Part shown: in pieces, positions 23,870 to 35,765 of the stretch
Numbering within the stretch: the stretch's first letter is position 1
Layout: the number at the start of each line of letters is the position of its first letter
Origin: Pseudodesulfovibrio sp. 5S69
GTDB lineage: Bacteria; Desulfobacterota; Desulfovibrionia; Desulfovibrionales; Desulfovibrionaceae
Assembly (NCBI RefSeq): GCF_037094465.1
Contig: NZ_CP146609.1
Location: 4,087,501-4,151,500, forward strand
Direction: 5' to 3'
Length of the DNA stretch: 64,000 bases
The notes under the pieces: generated by a model
Told to the model about the DNA's origin: nothing
What the model saw: the letters and a program-made list of their open reading frames with translations, nothing else
Database searches by the model: none
Program-made: the position numbers and the translations under genes

Positions 23870-24649
23870 CTACAGCGCCATGGCGTCCTTGAACGGCCGC
23901 ACGCGCGCCTTGCTGACCGTGATCTCGGTCTCGGCCTCGTCGCGCATGGTCAGCACGTATTTGCCGTTGAACCACGGGGCATAGGTTCGGACCAGGGCCA
24001 AGTTGACCAGTTGGGAACGGTTGGCCCGGAAAAAGGGAAACCCCTCCAGCCGCTCTTCGAGGCGGTCCAGGGTCAGGTCGCAGGCACAGGGGTAGACGGC
24101 GCTGCGCGTTCCGGCGTGGACCCTGCGGTTCTCGTAGTTGAAGTAGACGATTTCCTGGGGGCTCAGGAGGATGTTGCGCCCTGAGTGTTCCACGCTGATG
24201 CGCGTCACGCCCGGCTTGATGCCCGCGCCCGCCAACAGCCTGCGCAGGACCTCGCTCGACTCGCGGGTCTCGCTGGCCGCCAGCCGCTTGCGCACCCGGT
24301 CCAGGCTGTCGGCCAGCCGCTTGGGGTCCACGGGCTTGAGCAGGTAGTCCACCGCGTTCTCGTCAAAGGCGCGGATGGCGTACTCGTCGAACGCGGTGAC
24401 GAATACGACCAGGGGCTGGCGCTCCATGGCCATGACCTCCTGGAGCACGGAAAACCCGTCTCGGCCCGGCATCTGGATGTCCAGGAAGACCAGGTCCGGC
24501 CGCTTGGCCGCGATGGCCTTGGCCGCGTCCGCCGCGTTGCCCGCCGTGCCGACCACGTCGATGTCGGCGTGGGACGAGAGCAGATAGTTCAGTTCGTCCT
24601 GGGCGGGCGGCTCGTCGTCCACCAATATGGTCCGTATGATGTTGTTCAT
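23870..24649 (-). CDS. LytTR-family response regulator, 259 aa
   Basis: An N-terminal receiver has Asp-Asp-Glu at its start, the phospho-accepting Asp in Phe-Leu-Asp-Ile-Gln-Met-Pro, Thr at Phe-Val-Thr-Ala-Phe-Asp-Glu, and the Lys in Leu-Leu-Lys-Pro. The C-terminal LytTR DNA-binding domain occupies about 155-255 (Ile-Val-Tyr-Phe-x-Tyr-Glu-Asn-Arg-Arg-Val; Phe-Phe-Arg-Ala-Asn-Arg-Ser-Gln-Leu-Val-Asn). It is the cognate regulator of the LytS-type kinase nine bases downstream. The start at 24649 is chosen over 24655 because AGGA is better spaced. The 21-bp-spaced repeat before cstA is the predicted binding site. Confidence 0.9.
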   Translation of the reverse strand: MNNIIRTILVDDEPPAQDELNYLLSSHADIDVVGTAGNAADAAKAIAAKRPDLVFLDIQMPGRDGFSVLQEVMAMERQPLVVFVTAFDEYAIRAFDENAVDYLLKPVDPKRLADSLDRVRKRLAASETRESSEVLRRLLAGAGIKPGVTRISVEHSGRNILLSPQEIVYFNYENRRVHAGTRSAVYPCACDLTLDRLEERLEGFPFFRANRSQLVNLALVRTYAPWFNGKYVLTMRDEAETEITVSKARVRPFKDAMAL

Positions 24650-24852
24650 AATCATTCCTGCGTACGGGGCACGCAAGGACGAAGTAAGGCATGCGCGGCC
24701 GGTTGGCAAGTCCGCTTCTCCGTGGAAGGCCACACCGGGATAAATCGCCCCGCCCCCGCGCCAACTATCTCTTGACAACCCACCCCCTCTGACCCGAAGG
24801 AGGTAATGGAGGGAAGCCCCTCCTCAGTCCACCACAACTTCAGAGGTGACCC

Positions 24853-25668
24853 ATGGCCGCCCGCTCCCGTTCCAAGACCGGTAAGGCAAAGCGTTCGTTA
24901 CGGCGTCCGGCCCGACCCGGACCGGGACTTCCCCCGGCGTCCCCCGAGGCGCAGCGGGAGACTTTGGCCGACCGTCTCTCGCGGGAGCGCATGGAAGCCT
25001 TCATGACTGCCCTGCGCCCGCAGGGAGAAGCCCCCGACCATCCGGTCAAGGCGCTGCACGACGCCGTGCGCGAGGCGTATGCCGTGTGCGAGTCCATGCT
25101 CGACGAGCTCCAGCTGGACCCGCCCCTGGCCTGCAAGCGCGGCTGCATCCACTGTTGCTACAACCAGGTGGCCCTGACCGAACCCGAGGCCCTGTTCCTG
25201 GGGCTGCACCTGCTGGGGACGCGCTCCCCGGAGCGGCTGCGGGACCTGGCGAACCGGGCGCGGGCCCTGGCGGACGGGCTCAAGGGCAAGAGCTGGCGGG
25301 AGATCGGCATGATGCGCCACCGGCTGCCCTGCCTGTTCCTGGAGGACGGCGGCTGCTCGGTCTACCCGGCCCGCCCCCTGGCCTGCCGGGGCTGGAACTC
25401 GGTGGACGAGAAGATGTGCCTGCGCAGCAACCTGTCCGGGGACGCCCTGACCCCCATCGAAAACCACCCCATCGTGCGGGAAATCGCGGACGGTATCCAA
25501 AGCGGCCTGCTGCGCGGTGCAAGCGCCTTTGGACTTGAAGCTGGCTACCTGCTCATGGCCCGCGCCACGGCCCTGCTCCTGTCGGGTGACCCGGAACAAG
25601 GAATCATGGACACCACCGCCGACTGGCTGGACGGCAAGCCGTTCTTCGGACGCAAGGCCAAGTGGTGA
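24853..25668 (+). CDS. YkgJ-family cysteine-cluster protein, 271 aa
   Basis: After a basic, proline-rich N-terminal tail of about 45 residues comes the YkgJ pattern: Cys-Lys-Arg-Gly-Cys-Ile-His-Cys-Cys near 95-103, then Leu-Pro-Cys-Leu-Phe-Leu-Glu-Asp-Gly-Gly-Cys-Ser-Val-Tyr-Pro-x-Arg-Pro-x-Ala-Cys-Arg. The second half is the signature 'C-x-Y-x-x-R-P-x-x-C' region thought to bind Zn or Fe. Function unproven; it is the second member of the family in the window. The start at 24853 is preceded by AGAGGTGA. It stands as a single gene with a terminator. Confidence 0.82.
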   Translation: MAARSRSKTGKAKRSLRRPARPGPGLPPASPEAQRETLADRLSRERMEAFMTALRPQGEAPDHPVKALHDAVREAYAVCESMLDELQLDPPLACKRGCIHCCYNQVALTEPEALFLGLHLLGTRSPERLRDLANRARALADGLKGKSWREIGMMRHRLPCLFLEDGGCSVYPARPLACRGWNSVDEKMCLRSNLSGDALTPIENHPIVREIADGIQSGLLRGASAFGLEAGYLLMARATALLLSGDPEQGIMDTTADWLDGKPFFGRKAKW

Positions 25669-25707
25669 CTTCGCAGCCGGGGGCGAAGGAAAGCGAAAAT
25701 CGCGCAC

Positions 25708-25738
25708 AAAAAAGCCGCTCCGAAGAGCGGCTTTTTTC
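25708..25738. terminator. Bidirectional terminator between YkgJ-like gene and lepB
   Basis: AGCCGCTC (25713-25720) pairs with GAGCGGCT (25725-25732), with A6 before and T6 after, so it works on both strands. Confidence 0.92.
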
Positions 25739-25759
25739 ATTCCGACCGGTAACCGGCAC

Positions 25760-26380
25760 CTAGTTCAACAACGTGCCGATTCGGTTGAATCTGATATCTG
25801 TCAGGGAGCCCCAGGACCAGTAGATGACCAGGGCCTTGCCCACGATCTTGGAACGTTTCACCGGGCCCCACCAGCGGGAGTCGTAGGAGCCCTCGCGGTT
25901 GTCGCCCATGACGAAGTACTGGCCTTCGGGGATGACCACCGGGCCGAAGTTGTCGCGCACGGGCATGGTATCGGCCTTGGTGTGCAGCACGTACGGCTCG
26001 TCCAGGGGCTGGCCGTTGATGTAGACCACCTTGTTGCGCACCTCCAGGGTCTCGCCCGGCAGGCCGATGACGCGCTTGATGAAGTCCTTGGACTCGTCCT
26101 CCGGGAACAGGAAGACGATGATGTCCCCGCGCTTGGGGTCGCCGGTCTTCATCAACACCTTGCCGTCCGTGGTGTCGAGCCAGATGTCGGACGGCAGGCG
26201 CACGTCGTAGGCGAACTTGGAGACCAGCAGATGGTCGCCGATCTGGAGCGTCTCAAGCATGGACCCGGACGGTATCTTGAAGGCCTGGACGATGAAGGCG
26301 CGGATGACGAAGGCCAGGAGCAGAGCCACCACGATGGCTTCCAGCGTATCACGAAACGATTTGAGAGAGCTTTGTGTCAT
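25760..26380 (-). CDS. lepB: Signal peptidase I
   Basis: One N-terminal membrane anchor (about 12-32) is followed by the catalytic Ser in Ile-Pro-Ser-Gly-Ser-Met near residue 40, and the catalytic Lys in Asp-Phe-Ile-Lys-Arg-Val-Ile-Gly near 98. The conserved Met-Gly-Asp-Asn-Arg-x-x-Ser-x-Asp-Ser-Arg box is near 163. It removes signal peptides from exported pre-proteins at the outer face of the inner membrane. The length of 206 aa is normal for the single-anchor type. It begins 24 bp after the lepA stop, the conserved lepA-lepB pairing. Confidence 0.95.
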   Translation of the reverse strand: MTQSSLKSFRDTLEAIVVALLLAFVIRAFIVQAFKIPSGSMLETLQIGDHLLVSKFAYDVRLPSDIWLDTTDGKVLMKTGDPKRGDIIVFLFPEDESKDFIKRVIGLPGETLEVRNKVVYINGQPLDEPYVLHTKADTMPVRDNFGPVVIPEGQYFVMGDNREGSYDSRWWGPVKRSKIVGKALVIYWSWGSLTDIRFNRIGTLLN

Positions 26381-26404
26381 GGGATTCCTTGTTGGGAGGG
26401 CCGA

Positions 26405-28210
26405 CTAATCTTCGTCGGCTTTCAGTACGGACAGGAACGCTTCCTGAGGGATTTCCACGTTGCCCATGCGGCGCATGCGCTTCTTTCCCTCCTTCTGCTT
26501 TTCCAACAACTTGCGCTTCCGGGTGATGTCGCCGCCGTAGCACTTGGCGGTGACGTCCTTGCGGAAGGGAGCATTGCGTTCCTTGGCAACGATCTTGTTG
26601 CCGATGGCGGCCTGGATGACCACCTCGAACATCTGGCGCGGGATGCTGCGCTTGAGTTTGAGCGCGAGCGAGCGGCCGATGCGGGCGGAGTTCTCGCGGT
26701 GCACGATGCAGGAGAAGGCGTCCACGGGGTCGCCGTTGATCAGAATGTCCAGCCGGACCAGGTCCGCCTCGCGGTAGTCGATGACCTCGTAGTCGAGGGA
26801 CGCATACCCCTTGGTGGAGGATTTCAGTTTGTCGAAGAAGTCGTACATGACCTCGGCGAACGGCATCTCGTAGGTGATGACCACGCGCGTGGAGGTGATG
26901 TAGGCGATGTTCTTCTGGATGCCCCGCTTTTCCTCGCACAGGGCCAGGACCGCGCCCACGTACTCGTTGGGCACGTGCACCTCCAGGCGCACGTACGGCT
27001 CGCGGATGGCCTTGATGCGGGTCGGGTCCGGCAGCTTGGACGGGTTGTCGATGATCAGGTCCTCGTCGGTCACGGTGGTAACCTTGTAGATGACCGACGG
27101 GGCCGTGGTGATCAGCCGGGCCTCGAACTCGCGCTCCAGGCGTTCCTGGATGATCTCGATGTGCAGAAGCCCCAGGAAGCCGCAGCGGAAACCGAAGCCG
27201 AGGGCCTGGGAGGTCTCGGGCTCGTAGGTGAAGGCCGCGTCGTTGAGCTGGAGCTTTTCGAGCGCCTGCTTGAGGGTCTCGTATTCGGCGGGCTCCACCG
27301 GGTACAGGCCGGAGAAGACCATGGGCTTGACCGGCTTGAAGCCGGGGTACGGCACGGCCACCGGGTTGTCGGCCAGGGTGATGGTGTCGCCCACCGGCGC
27401 GTCGCCGAGTTCCTTCATGGAGGCGCACAGGAAGCCGACCTCGCCGGGGCCCATCTCCTTGATGTCCTTGGCCTCGGGCATGAACGCGCCCAGCCGGGTG
27501 ACCTCGAAGGCCTTGCCGCTCGAGAATATCCTGATCCGGTTGCCCTTTTTCAGGGTGCCGTCGATGATCCGGAAGAGGACCACCACGCCCTGGTAGGAGT
27601 CGTACCAGGAGTCGAAGATGAGCGCCTTGAGCGGCGCGTCCGGGTCGCCCGAAGGCGGCGGCAGCAGATGGATGACCGCGTCCAGGACCTCCTGCACGTT
27701 CAGCCCGGTCTTGGCCGAAACCATGATCGGGTTGGAGCAGTCCAGGCCGATGACCTCCTCGATCTCGCGGCTGATGCGCTCGGGGTCGGCGCTGGGCAGG
27801 TCGATCTTGTTCAGCACCGGGATGACCTCGAGGTCGTTGTCCAGGGCGAGGTACACGTTGGCCAGGGTCTGGGCCTCCACGCCCTGGGTGGAGTCCACCA
27901 CCAGGAGCGCGCCCTCGCAGGCGGCCAGGGACCGCGAGACCTCGTAGGAGAAGTCCACGTGGCCCGGCGTGTCGATGAGGTTGAGGATGTATTTGGTCCC
28001 GTCGTGATCGGTGTACGGGATGCGCACGGTCTGCGCCTTGATGGTGATGCCGCGCTCGCGCTCCAGCTCCATCTTGTCCAGATACTGGTCCTTTTTCTCG
28101 CGGTCGCCGACCATGCCGGTGATCTCGAGAATGCGGTCGGCCAGCGTCGACTTGCCGTGGTCGATGTGGGCGATGATGCTGAAATTGCGTATTTTATCGA
28201 TCTTACTCAT
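26405..28210 (-). CDS. lepA: Elongation factor 4 (LepA)
   Basis: A translational GTPase of 601 aa with [10 protein letters not shown] (P-loop, about 13-22), Asp-Thr-Pro-Gly-His-Val-Asp-Phe (G3), Asn-Lys-Ile-Asp-Leu-Pro (G4). The LepA-specific C-terminal domain is present ([15 protein letters not shown] near the end). It binds ribosomes and is linked to initiation or back-translocation. The start at 28210 gives the standard Met-Ser-Lys-Ile N-terminus; the frame extends upstream without support. The ribosome binding site is weak (TGGAA). It forms an operon with lepB. Confidence 0.96.
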   Translation of the reverse strand: MSKIDKIRNFSIIAHIDHGKSTLADRILEITGMVGDREKKDQYLDKMELERERGITIKAQTVRIPYTDHDGTKYILNLIDTPGHVDFSYEVSRSLAACEGALLVVDSTQGVEAQTLANVYLALDNDLEVIPVLNKIDLPSADPERISREIEEVIGLDCSNPIMVSAKTGLNVQEVLDAVIHLLPPPSGDPDAPLKALIFDSWYDSYQGVVVLFRIIDGTLKKGNRIRIFSSGKAFEVTRLGAFMPEAKDIKEMGPGEVGFLCASMKELGDAPVGDTITLADNPVAVPYPGFKPVKPMVFSGLYPVEPAEYETLKQALEKLQLNDAAFTYEPETSQALGFGFRCGFLGLLHIEIIQERLEREFEARLITTAPSVIYKVTTVTDEDLIIDNPSKLPDPTRIKAIREPYVRLEVHVPNEYVGAVLALCEEKRGIQKNIAYITSTRVVITYEMPFAEVMYDFFDKLKSSTKGYASLDYEVIDYREADLVRLDILINGDPVDAFSCIVHRENSARIGRSLALKLKRSIPRQMFEVVIQAAIGNKIVAKERNAPFRKDVTAKCYGGDITRKRKLLEKQKEGKKRMRRMGNVEIPQEAFLSVLKADED

Positions 28211-28582
28211 GATTTCCATTTGTAATGGGAATTTTCCGCCGGGCAAGGGACAAGACCCCGTCCACCGGGCGCCGGAATGGTCTTGTAAGGCATTTGCCCC
28301 CGGCTGTCCAACATATATGGCCTCCGGAGGCCCGGCGCAACGCTGTGCAGAACCTTGCCGGTTTCGGCCGCCTCCCCGGCGGGCGGCCCGCGTCTGCCGG
28401 AACCGGACCGGATGAAAACCGGGAGTATTATGTCTTTTCAGGTACATTTGAGAGTAGTCGTTTTTTTCCGGCACCCCCTCTTGTTCCAGGCCTGGCAAAG
28501 TGTTACGTAGGCCCTAAACACGAAAAAACATGCCCGGAGCGCGGGAGGGAAGGCGCCGGGCCATGTGCAAGGAGTCTTCGAG
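28211..28582. other. Divergent lepA / cfa promoter region
   Basis: No gene is supported in these 370 bp. A GC-rich inverted repeat GCCCGG..CCGGGC spans about 28531-28560 in the cfa leader, and AAGGAG at 28569-28574 is the cfa ribosome binding site. No structured RNA family was recognised. Confidence 0.5.
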
Positions 28583-29737
28583 ATGTCTGCAAGCAGAGCG
28601 ATATTGTCCGACCTCTTGGCCGAGGCGGGCGTGGCGGTGAACGGGAGCGACCCGTGGGATATCCGGGTCAAGGACGAACGGCTTTTCCACGACATCCTGC
28701 TCAGGAAGAACCTGGGCCTGGGCGAGGGGTACATGCGCGGCTGGTGGAACTGCGAGCGGGTGGACGAGTTCATCTGCCGCGTGCTCAAGACCGGCGTGGA
28801 AAACCGGGTGCGCGACTCCTGGCGGCTCATCGCCAAGGCGCTGCCCGCCCTGGTCTGCAACCTGCAAAGCCTGTCGCGGGCCAAAATCGTGGCCCAGCGC
28901 CACTACGACCTGGGCAACGACCTGTTCCAGGGGTTCCTGGACCCCCACCTGCAATATAGCTGCGCCTACTACAAGGGCATGAACGGCTGCCCCGAGACCC
29001 AGACCGACGAGGAGGTCTCCCGCGACCTGGAACGGGCGCAGGAGGCCAAGATGCGGCTCATCTGCGACAAACTGGAGCTCAAATCCGGCGACCGGGTCCT
29101 GGACATCGGCTGCGGCTGGGGCGGGCTGGCCCGGTTCATGGCCGAGGAGCGCGGCTGCTCCGTGGTGGGCGTGAACATCTCGAAAGAGCAGATCGCCTTC
29201 GGGCGCGAGTTCTGCGCAGGCCTGCCCGTGGATATCCGCGAGGCGGACTACCGGCTCCTGAACGAGACCTTCGATAAAATCGTCTCGGTCGGCATGTTCG
29301 AGCACGTGGGCCCCAAGAACTACCCGGACTTCATGCGCACCGTGGACCGCTGCCTCAAGCCGGACGGCCTGTTCCTGCTGCACACCATCGGCAGCAACAC
29401 CTCGGGGCCGGGCCTGGACCCGTGGATCGCCACCTACATCTTCCCCAACGGCTGCCTGCCGTCCATCGCCGAGGTCTCCAAGGCCGCGGAAAAGCACTTC
29501 GTCCTGGAGGACCTGCACAACTTCGGCCCCTACTACGACCGCACCCTGATGAGCTGGCTGCGCAACTTCCGCCACGCCTGGCCCGACCTTCGCGACAAAT
29601 ACGGCGACCGCTTCAAGCGCATGTGGGAATACTATCTACAATCCTGCGCCGGGGCCTTCCGGGCCAGGGACATCCAACTGTGGCAGTTCGTGTTCTCGCC
29701 GGTCGGCAGGAAACAGCCCGAGTGCCGGTGGGGGTAG
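28583..29737 (+). CDS. cfa: Cyclopropane-fatty-acyl-phospholipid synthase
   Basis: A SAM-dependent methyltransferase of 384 aa. The CFA marks are His-Tyr-Asp-Leu-Gly-Asn-Asp-Leu-Phe near 112, Gln-Tyr-Ser-Cys-Ala-Tyr-Tyr near 132, and the SAM motif Val-Leu-Asp-Ile-Gly-Cys-Gly-Trp-Gly-Gly-Leu near 172-182. The segment Val-Ser-Val-Gly-Met-Phe-Glu-His-Val-Gly follows. It adds a methylene across the double bond of unsaturated acyl chains in membrane phospholipids, usually in stationary phase or under acid stress. AAGGAG eight bases before the ATG at 28583 fixes the start; an upstream GTG at 28565 is disfavoured. It converges on hipA with six bases between. Confidence 0.93.
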   Translation: MSASRAILSDLLAEAGVAVNGSDPWDIRVKDERLFHDILLRKNLGLGEGYMRGWWNCERVDEFICRVLKTGVENRVRDSWRLIAKALPALVCNLQSLSRAKIVAQRHYDLGNDLFQGFLDPHLQYSCAYYKGMNGCPETQTDEEVSRDLERAQEAKMRLICDKLELKSGDRVLDIGCGWGGLARFMAEERGCSVVGVNISKEQIAFGREFCAGLPVDIREADYRLLNETFDKIVSVGMFEHVGPKNYPDFMRTVDRCLKPDGLFLLHTIGSNTSGPGLDPWIATYIFPNGCLPSIAEVSKAAEKHFVLEDLHNFGPYYDRTLMSWLRNFRHAWPDLRDKYGDRFKRMWEYYLQSCAGAFRARDIQLWQFVFSPVGRKQPECRWG

Positions 29738-29743
29738 GGGCCC

Positions 29744-31009
29744 TCACATCCCCAGGGAGAACGGGTTCAAGAATTGCCGGTCCCAAAGCGCGGCCCTGTC
29801 CACCTCGGACAGGGCCGCTTCTTCGCAGACCGCGTCCCAGTGCTCACGAATGGATTCGATCATGACCTCGGCGATGCCATGGGCTTCCTCTTCGGCAAGC
29901 AGAAAGGACCCGGCGGCTTCATAGCAGGTCCTGAGATTGCTCAAGCGATTGTCGCCGTGGATGAGCATGGCCTGGGAGGCTTCGTTGCCGGAGCGGCCCT
30001 GGGGGCAGATGTCGTAGGCCGGGGTCAGGGAGAGGACGGCGCCGTTCCAGAAGGCCGCATGGTTGCGGGCGTGGTCGTCGGTATTGCCGCACAGGACGTT
30101 GAAGACCAGGCGCGAAAAGAGCTCCCTGAGCGTCGCCCGCGGTTCGTCGAAACGATGGCGGACGATCTCGGCCAACGTTTCGTAGCTGGCGTAACGGGCC
30201 TGCATCTCGTCCAGGCCGAACAGGGTCAGGGCCGAGACCATGGCCCTGCGCGTCCAGCCGTTCTCCCCCCGCGCGCGGTCGAACCGCCGGACGAGCAAAA
30301 CGTCCCTGCCGCCCGCCGTCTCCAGCCGGACCGGGGCCGCGTCGATGCCGCACAGCGCGGCCAGGCGCATGGCCGCATACTCGGCCTTGACCACGTTGAA
30401 ATAGGTGTCCGTGGCCGAGGAGAACTTGGCCACGTATTTCTCCCCCCCGTCCCCGACGAGCACTTTGGGCCTGGCCCCGCCGATGGAGCTGCCGTGGAGC
30501 AGCGCCTGGTCCAAGGCGGGCGACAGGGGGATGCCCCGCTCCACACGGTCGGCGGAGGCAAGCAACTCCTCCAGGGAGGCGCTCTGTGCCGTGCGCGGCA
30601 CGTACTCGGAGGGCGACGCCTGGAAATCCAGGGCGCCGATGCGGTCCGAGCCCGATTCCAGAAGATAGGTCAGCTCGTCCAGGGCGTCGGTATCCGCCCC
30701 TCGCCCCCGGCCGCCCTGGAGCCGGTTCAGGATGACCCTGCGGCCCCAGGCGTCGGGCGCGGCGTCCCGGATGCAGCCCGGCATACGCAGACCATCCGGC
30801 AGGGGCAACACGCCCCGGCGCAACGGCAGTTCGGGCTCGTACAGGGGAATGGCCCTCGGCTCCCCGTCCATTCTCTCCAGGTAAGACCGGCCATAGTTGA
30901 ATCGGCAATAGTCCCCATCGGCCTCCAGTTTACCGGCCACCACAGGTTCGGTTTCACCGGGCAGCCAGACCCAGACGAATGCCTCCCGAACCGGCGAATC
31001 AGAAGTCAT
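29744..31009 (-). CDS. hipA: HipA-family toxin kinase, 421 aa
   Basis: The N-terminal subdomain has Pro-Leu-Tyr-Glu-Pro-Glu-Leu-Pro and Pro-Asp-Ala-Trp-Gly-Arg-Arg, typical of HipA. The kinase part shows a Gly-Ser-Ser-Ile-Gly-Gly-Ala-Arg-Pro-Lys loop near 172, Tyr-Val-Ala-Lys-Phe (nucleotide lysine), the catalytic loop Asn-Thr-Asp-Asp-His-Ala-Arg-Asn, and a Tyr-Asp-Ile metal-binding aspartate. All key residues look intact. HipA toxins phosphorylate aminoacyl-tRNA synthetases (GltX in E. coli) and slow growth; the target of this one is unknown. It overlaps the antitoxin gene by 11 bases, antitoxin first. Confidence 0.88.
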   Translation of the reverse strand: MTSDSPVREAFVWVWLPGETEPVVAGKLEADGDYCRFNYGRSYLERMDGEPRAIPLYEPELPLRRGVLPLPDGLRMPGCIRDAAPDAWGRRVILNRLQGGRGRGADTDALDELTYLLESGSDRIGALDFQASPSEYVPRTAQSASLEELLASADRVERGIPLSPALDQALLHGSSIGGARPKVLVGDGGEKYVAKFSSATDTYFNVVKAEYAAMRLAALCGIDAAPVRLETAGGRDVLLVRRFDRARGENGWTRRAMVSALTLFGLDEMQARYASYETLAEIVRHRFDEPRATLRELFSRLVFNVLCGNTDDHARNHAAFWNGAVLSLTPAYDICPQGRSGNEASQAMLIHGDNRLSNLRTCYEAAGSFLLAEEEAHGIAEVMIESIREHWDAVCEEAALSEVDRAALWDRQFLNPFSLGM

Positions 31010-31340
31010 CGTCCACCTCCCTGGTCTTCACGCGCACCGATCGGGGCAGCAGCCGCAACTTGTCCTCCATCTGCCGTACCTGGCGGGTCAGGGCCGACGG
31101 CTCCGCTTCGAACAGCGGTACGCCCACCAGGGCCGCGGCCTCAAACACTCCGCCGATCTGGCAGCCCGGGTCACCCTTCTCGATGCGCTGCAAGGTCCGC
31201 CGCGAAATCCCTGCGCGATCGGCCAGCTCGCCGGCCGTCCAGCCGCGCTCCTTGCGCCCCGCCCGGATCAGTTGCCCGAGCAGGATCGCCGCCTCACGAC
31301 CGTACCGCGAATATGCCGTTGCCGAAAGCTTGCTCTTCAT
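30999..31340 (-). CDS. hipB: HipB-like XRE-family antitoxin, 113 aa
   Basis: A Cro/C1-type helix-turn-helix lies at about 22-75 (Leu-Ile-Arg-Ala-Gly-Arg-Lys-Glu-Arg-Gly-Trp-Thr; Leu-Ala-Asp-Arg-Ala-Gly-Ile-Ser-Arg-Arg-Thr-Leu-Gln-Arg-Ile-Glu-Lys-Gly). The C-terminal 40 residues are charged and would bind HipA. The gene precedes hipA and overlaps it by 11 bases. By family it neutralises HipA and represses the operon; the AT-rich palindromes just upstream at 31371-31418 are the likely operator. It is longer than E. coli HipB (88 aa). Confidence 0.85.
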   Translation of the reverse strand: MKSKLSATAYSRYGREAAILLGQLIRAGRKERGWTAGELADRAGISRRTLQRIEKGDPGCQIGGVFEAAALVGVPLFEAEPSALTRQVRQMEDKLRLLPRSVRVKTREVDDDF

Positions 31341-31370
31341 CCTGCGTCCTCACATAATGAGTCATAAAAT

Positions 31371-31418
31371 GCCCATATAGCCATATTATGGGTAATATAT
31401 AACCCATTACAATGGGCA
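31371..31418 (-). promoter_or_regulatory. Stacked palindromes, probable HipB operator
   Basis: Inverted pairs overlap in an AT-rich stretch: GCCCAT (31371-31376) with ATGGGC (31412-31417), ATGGGT (31388-31393) with ACCCAT (31402-31407), and CCCATT-AC-AATGGG (31403-31416). The run lies 30-80 bp before the hipB start, where its promoter must be. Confidence 0.65.
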
Positions 31419-31454
31419 AAGCAAGTGGGATCGCTCCGTTAACGGGGGCGGGGC

Positions 31455-34166
<2,712 letters not shown>

Positions 34167-34253
34167 CACCCCCCCCCCTCAAGTATTACCGCCGAATGGT
34201 CCTCCCCTACCCGCGTGGGGTCATATTGAGCAATTATATCTTTCGGGCACGAG

Positions 34254-34742
34254 CTAGGGCAGCAGGGCCTCGATGCGTTCGGTGATGAAGGCCCGGATCT
34301 CGGCCAGGCGCGCTTCGTCGGCGGCGTGCACGGTCTTGACCCGCTCGGCGATGGCCGCCTCGTCCAGGCCGCTCATCATGCCGATGGTGAACTCGTCCAC
34401 CTCCTCGTCGGCGGGCACCAGGCCGCAGCCGCCCACCGCACCCACGACCTCACCCCCGACCACCACGGGCACGCCGACGCGGACCATGCCCGCGTCGCAG
34501 TACTCGACGAACGGCTCGCCCTTCTTGAGCAACTGGGTGAACATCTGGCCGGCCGTGGCGCAGATGGCCCCGAACCCCTTCTCGTCGTTGCGGATGGCCC
34601 GGCACAGGTCGTTGCCCCAGGTGTTGCCGAGCAAACGGTGGCCTTCACCGTCCATGATGTCCGCGTTCAGCCCGAAACGGTCGTGCAGTTCCTGCTGCAA
34701 CGCGGCCAGGTCCTTTTCCGAAATCAAATCCTTGAGCGTCAT
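34254..34742 (-). CDS. Stand-alone PocR-type sensory domain protein, 162 aa
   Basis: The whole protein is one PocR ligand-binding domain: Leu-Gln-Gln-Glu-Leu-His-Asp-Arg-Phe-Gly-Leu-Asn-Ala at the start, Gly-Phe-Gly-Ala-Ile-Cys near 60, Glu-Tyr-Cys-Asp-Ala-Gly-Met near 80-86, then Val-Gly-Val-Pro-Val-Val-Val-Gly-Gly-Glu-Val-Val-Gly-Ala-Val-Gly-Gly-Cys-Gly. In other bacteria this domain precedes AraC or kinase modules and senses small molecules such as 1,3-propanediol or metal-bound ligands. Here no output domain is fused, so it may bind a partner protein. It lies between a hybrid kinase gene and the yitT operon with no clear operon link. Confidence 0.75.
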   Translation of the reverse strand: MTLKDLISEKDLAALQQELHDRFGLNADIMDGEGHRLLGNTWGNDLCRAIRNDEKGFGAICATAGQMFTQLLKKGEPFVEYCDAGMVRVGVPVVVGGEVVGAVGGCGLVPADEEVDEFTIGMMSGLDEAAIAERVKTVHAADEARLAEIRAFITERIEALLP

Positions 34743-34889
34743 GTGGAGTACTTCCCGAGACTAGTGTTGTTGGGCGAAAGCCCCAATCCGTTTACCGGGA
34801 ATCGCGCCCCCGCGCAAGGGACGGGGGCCGGTCGGATTTTGGTTTTCAGCCCGGCCAAAACCCGCTAGAACATTGGGCGGAGATCGACA

Positions 34890-35765
34890 ATGACCAACAC
34901 GTTCAAAGACACGCTGCGCGGCATGACCTTCGGGGTGCCGTGGAACCTCGCCCTGCTCACCCTAGGTTCCTTTCTCATCGCCTTCTCGGTCAAGGCCATC
35001 GCCGTGCCCCACGGCCTGCTCACCGGCGGCATGTCCGGCATCGCGCTGCTGTGCTACTATGCCTTCGGCGGGCTGAGCACGGGCCAGTGGTACTTCGCCC
35101 TGAACCTGCCCGTGTTCATCCTCGGCTGGGTCTTCGTCAGCAAGCGGTTCTTTTTCTATTCCCTCTATGGCATGGTCGTCTCGTCCGTGTTCATCGACGC
35201 CATCCCCTACGCCCTGCACATGAAGGACATCTGGCTGGCGGTCATCACCGGCGGCGGGATCATGGGCGCGGGCGTGGGCATCGCCCTGCGCTCGCTCGGC
35301 TCCACGGGCGGGTCCGACATCCTGGCCGTGATCTGCAAGGAAAAGTTCAACATGTCCATGGGCTCCTTCGAGTTCTGGTTCAACATGCTCGGCTTCGTGG
35401 CCGGGTTCATTTACCTGGACATGAACATCGTCTTCTACTCCATCGCCATGACCTTCGTCATCGCCTTCGGCATCGAGTATGTGCTCGGCATGTTCTCCGA
35501 GCGCAAGATGGTCATGATCGTCTCGGACCACTCCGCCGCCATCAACGCGGCCATCCTGACCGACCTGGACCGGGGCGTGACCATCCTGGAGGGCACGGGC
35601 GGATACACCGGCGAGCCGCGCAAGGTGGTCATGACCATGATCTCGTCCATGCAGCTCAAGGAGCTGGAGGAGGTGGTCTACACCATCGACCCGGACGCGT
35701 TCTTCATCATGGGCTCGGGCTTCCACGTCCAGGGCCAGGGCTTCTCGTCGAGGAAGGTGTACTAG
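34890..35765 (+). CDS. YitT-family membrane protein (DUF161 + DUF2179), 291 aa
   Basis: About five membrane segments fill residues 1-210 with the YitT signature (Ala-Val-Pro-His-Gly-Leu-Leu-Thr-Gly-Gly-Met-Ser-Gly-Ile-Ala; Leu-Gly-Ser-Thr-Gly-Gly-Ser-Asp-Ile). The soluble C-terminal DUF2179 domain follows (Gly-Val-Thr-Ile-Leu-Glu-Gly-Thr-Gly-Gly-Tyr-Thr-Gly). The substrate is unknown. The start at 34890 follows GGGCGGAG. The next gene starts one base after its stop, and cobS follows two bases later, so three genes form an operon. Confidence 0.9.
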   Translation: MTNTFKDTLRGMTFGVPWNLALLTLGSFLIAFSVKAIAVPHGLLTGGMSGIALLCYYAFGGLSTGQWYFALNLPVFILGWVFVSKRFFFYSLYGMVVSSVFIDAIPYALHMKDIWLAVITGGGIMGAGVGIALRSLGSTGGSDILAVICKEKFNMSMGSFEFWFNMLGFVAGFIYLDMNIVFYSIAMTFVIAFGIEYVLGMFSERKMVMIVSDHSAAINAAILTDLDRGVTILEGTGGYTGEPRKVVMTMISSMQLKELEEVVYTIDPDAFFIMGSGFHVQGQGFSSRKVY

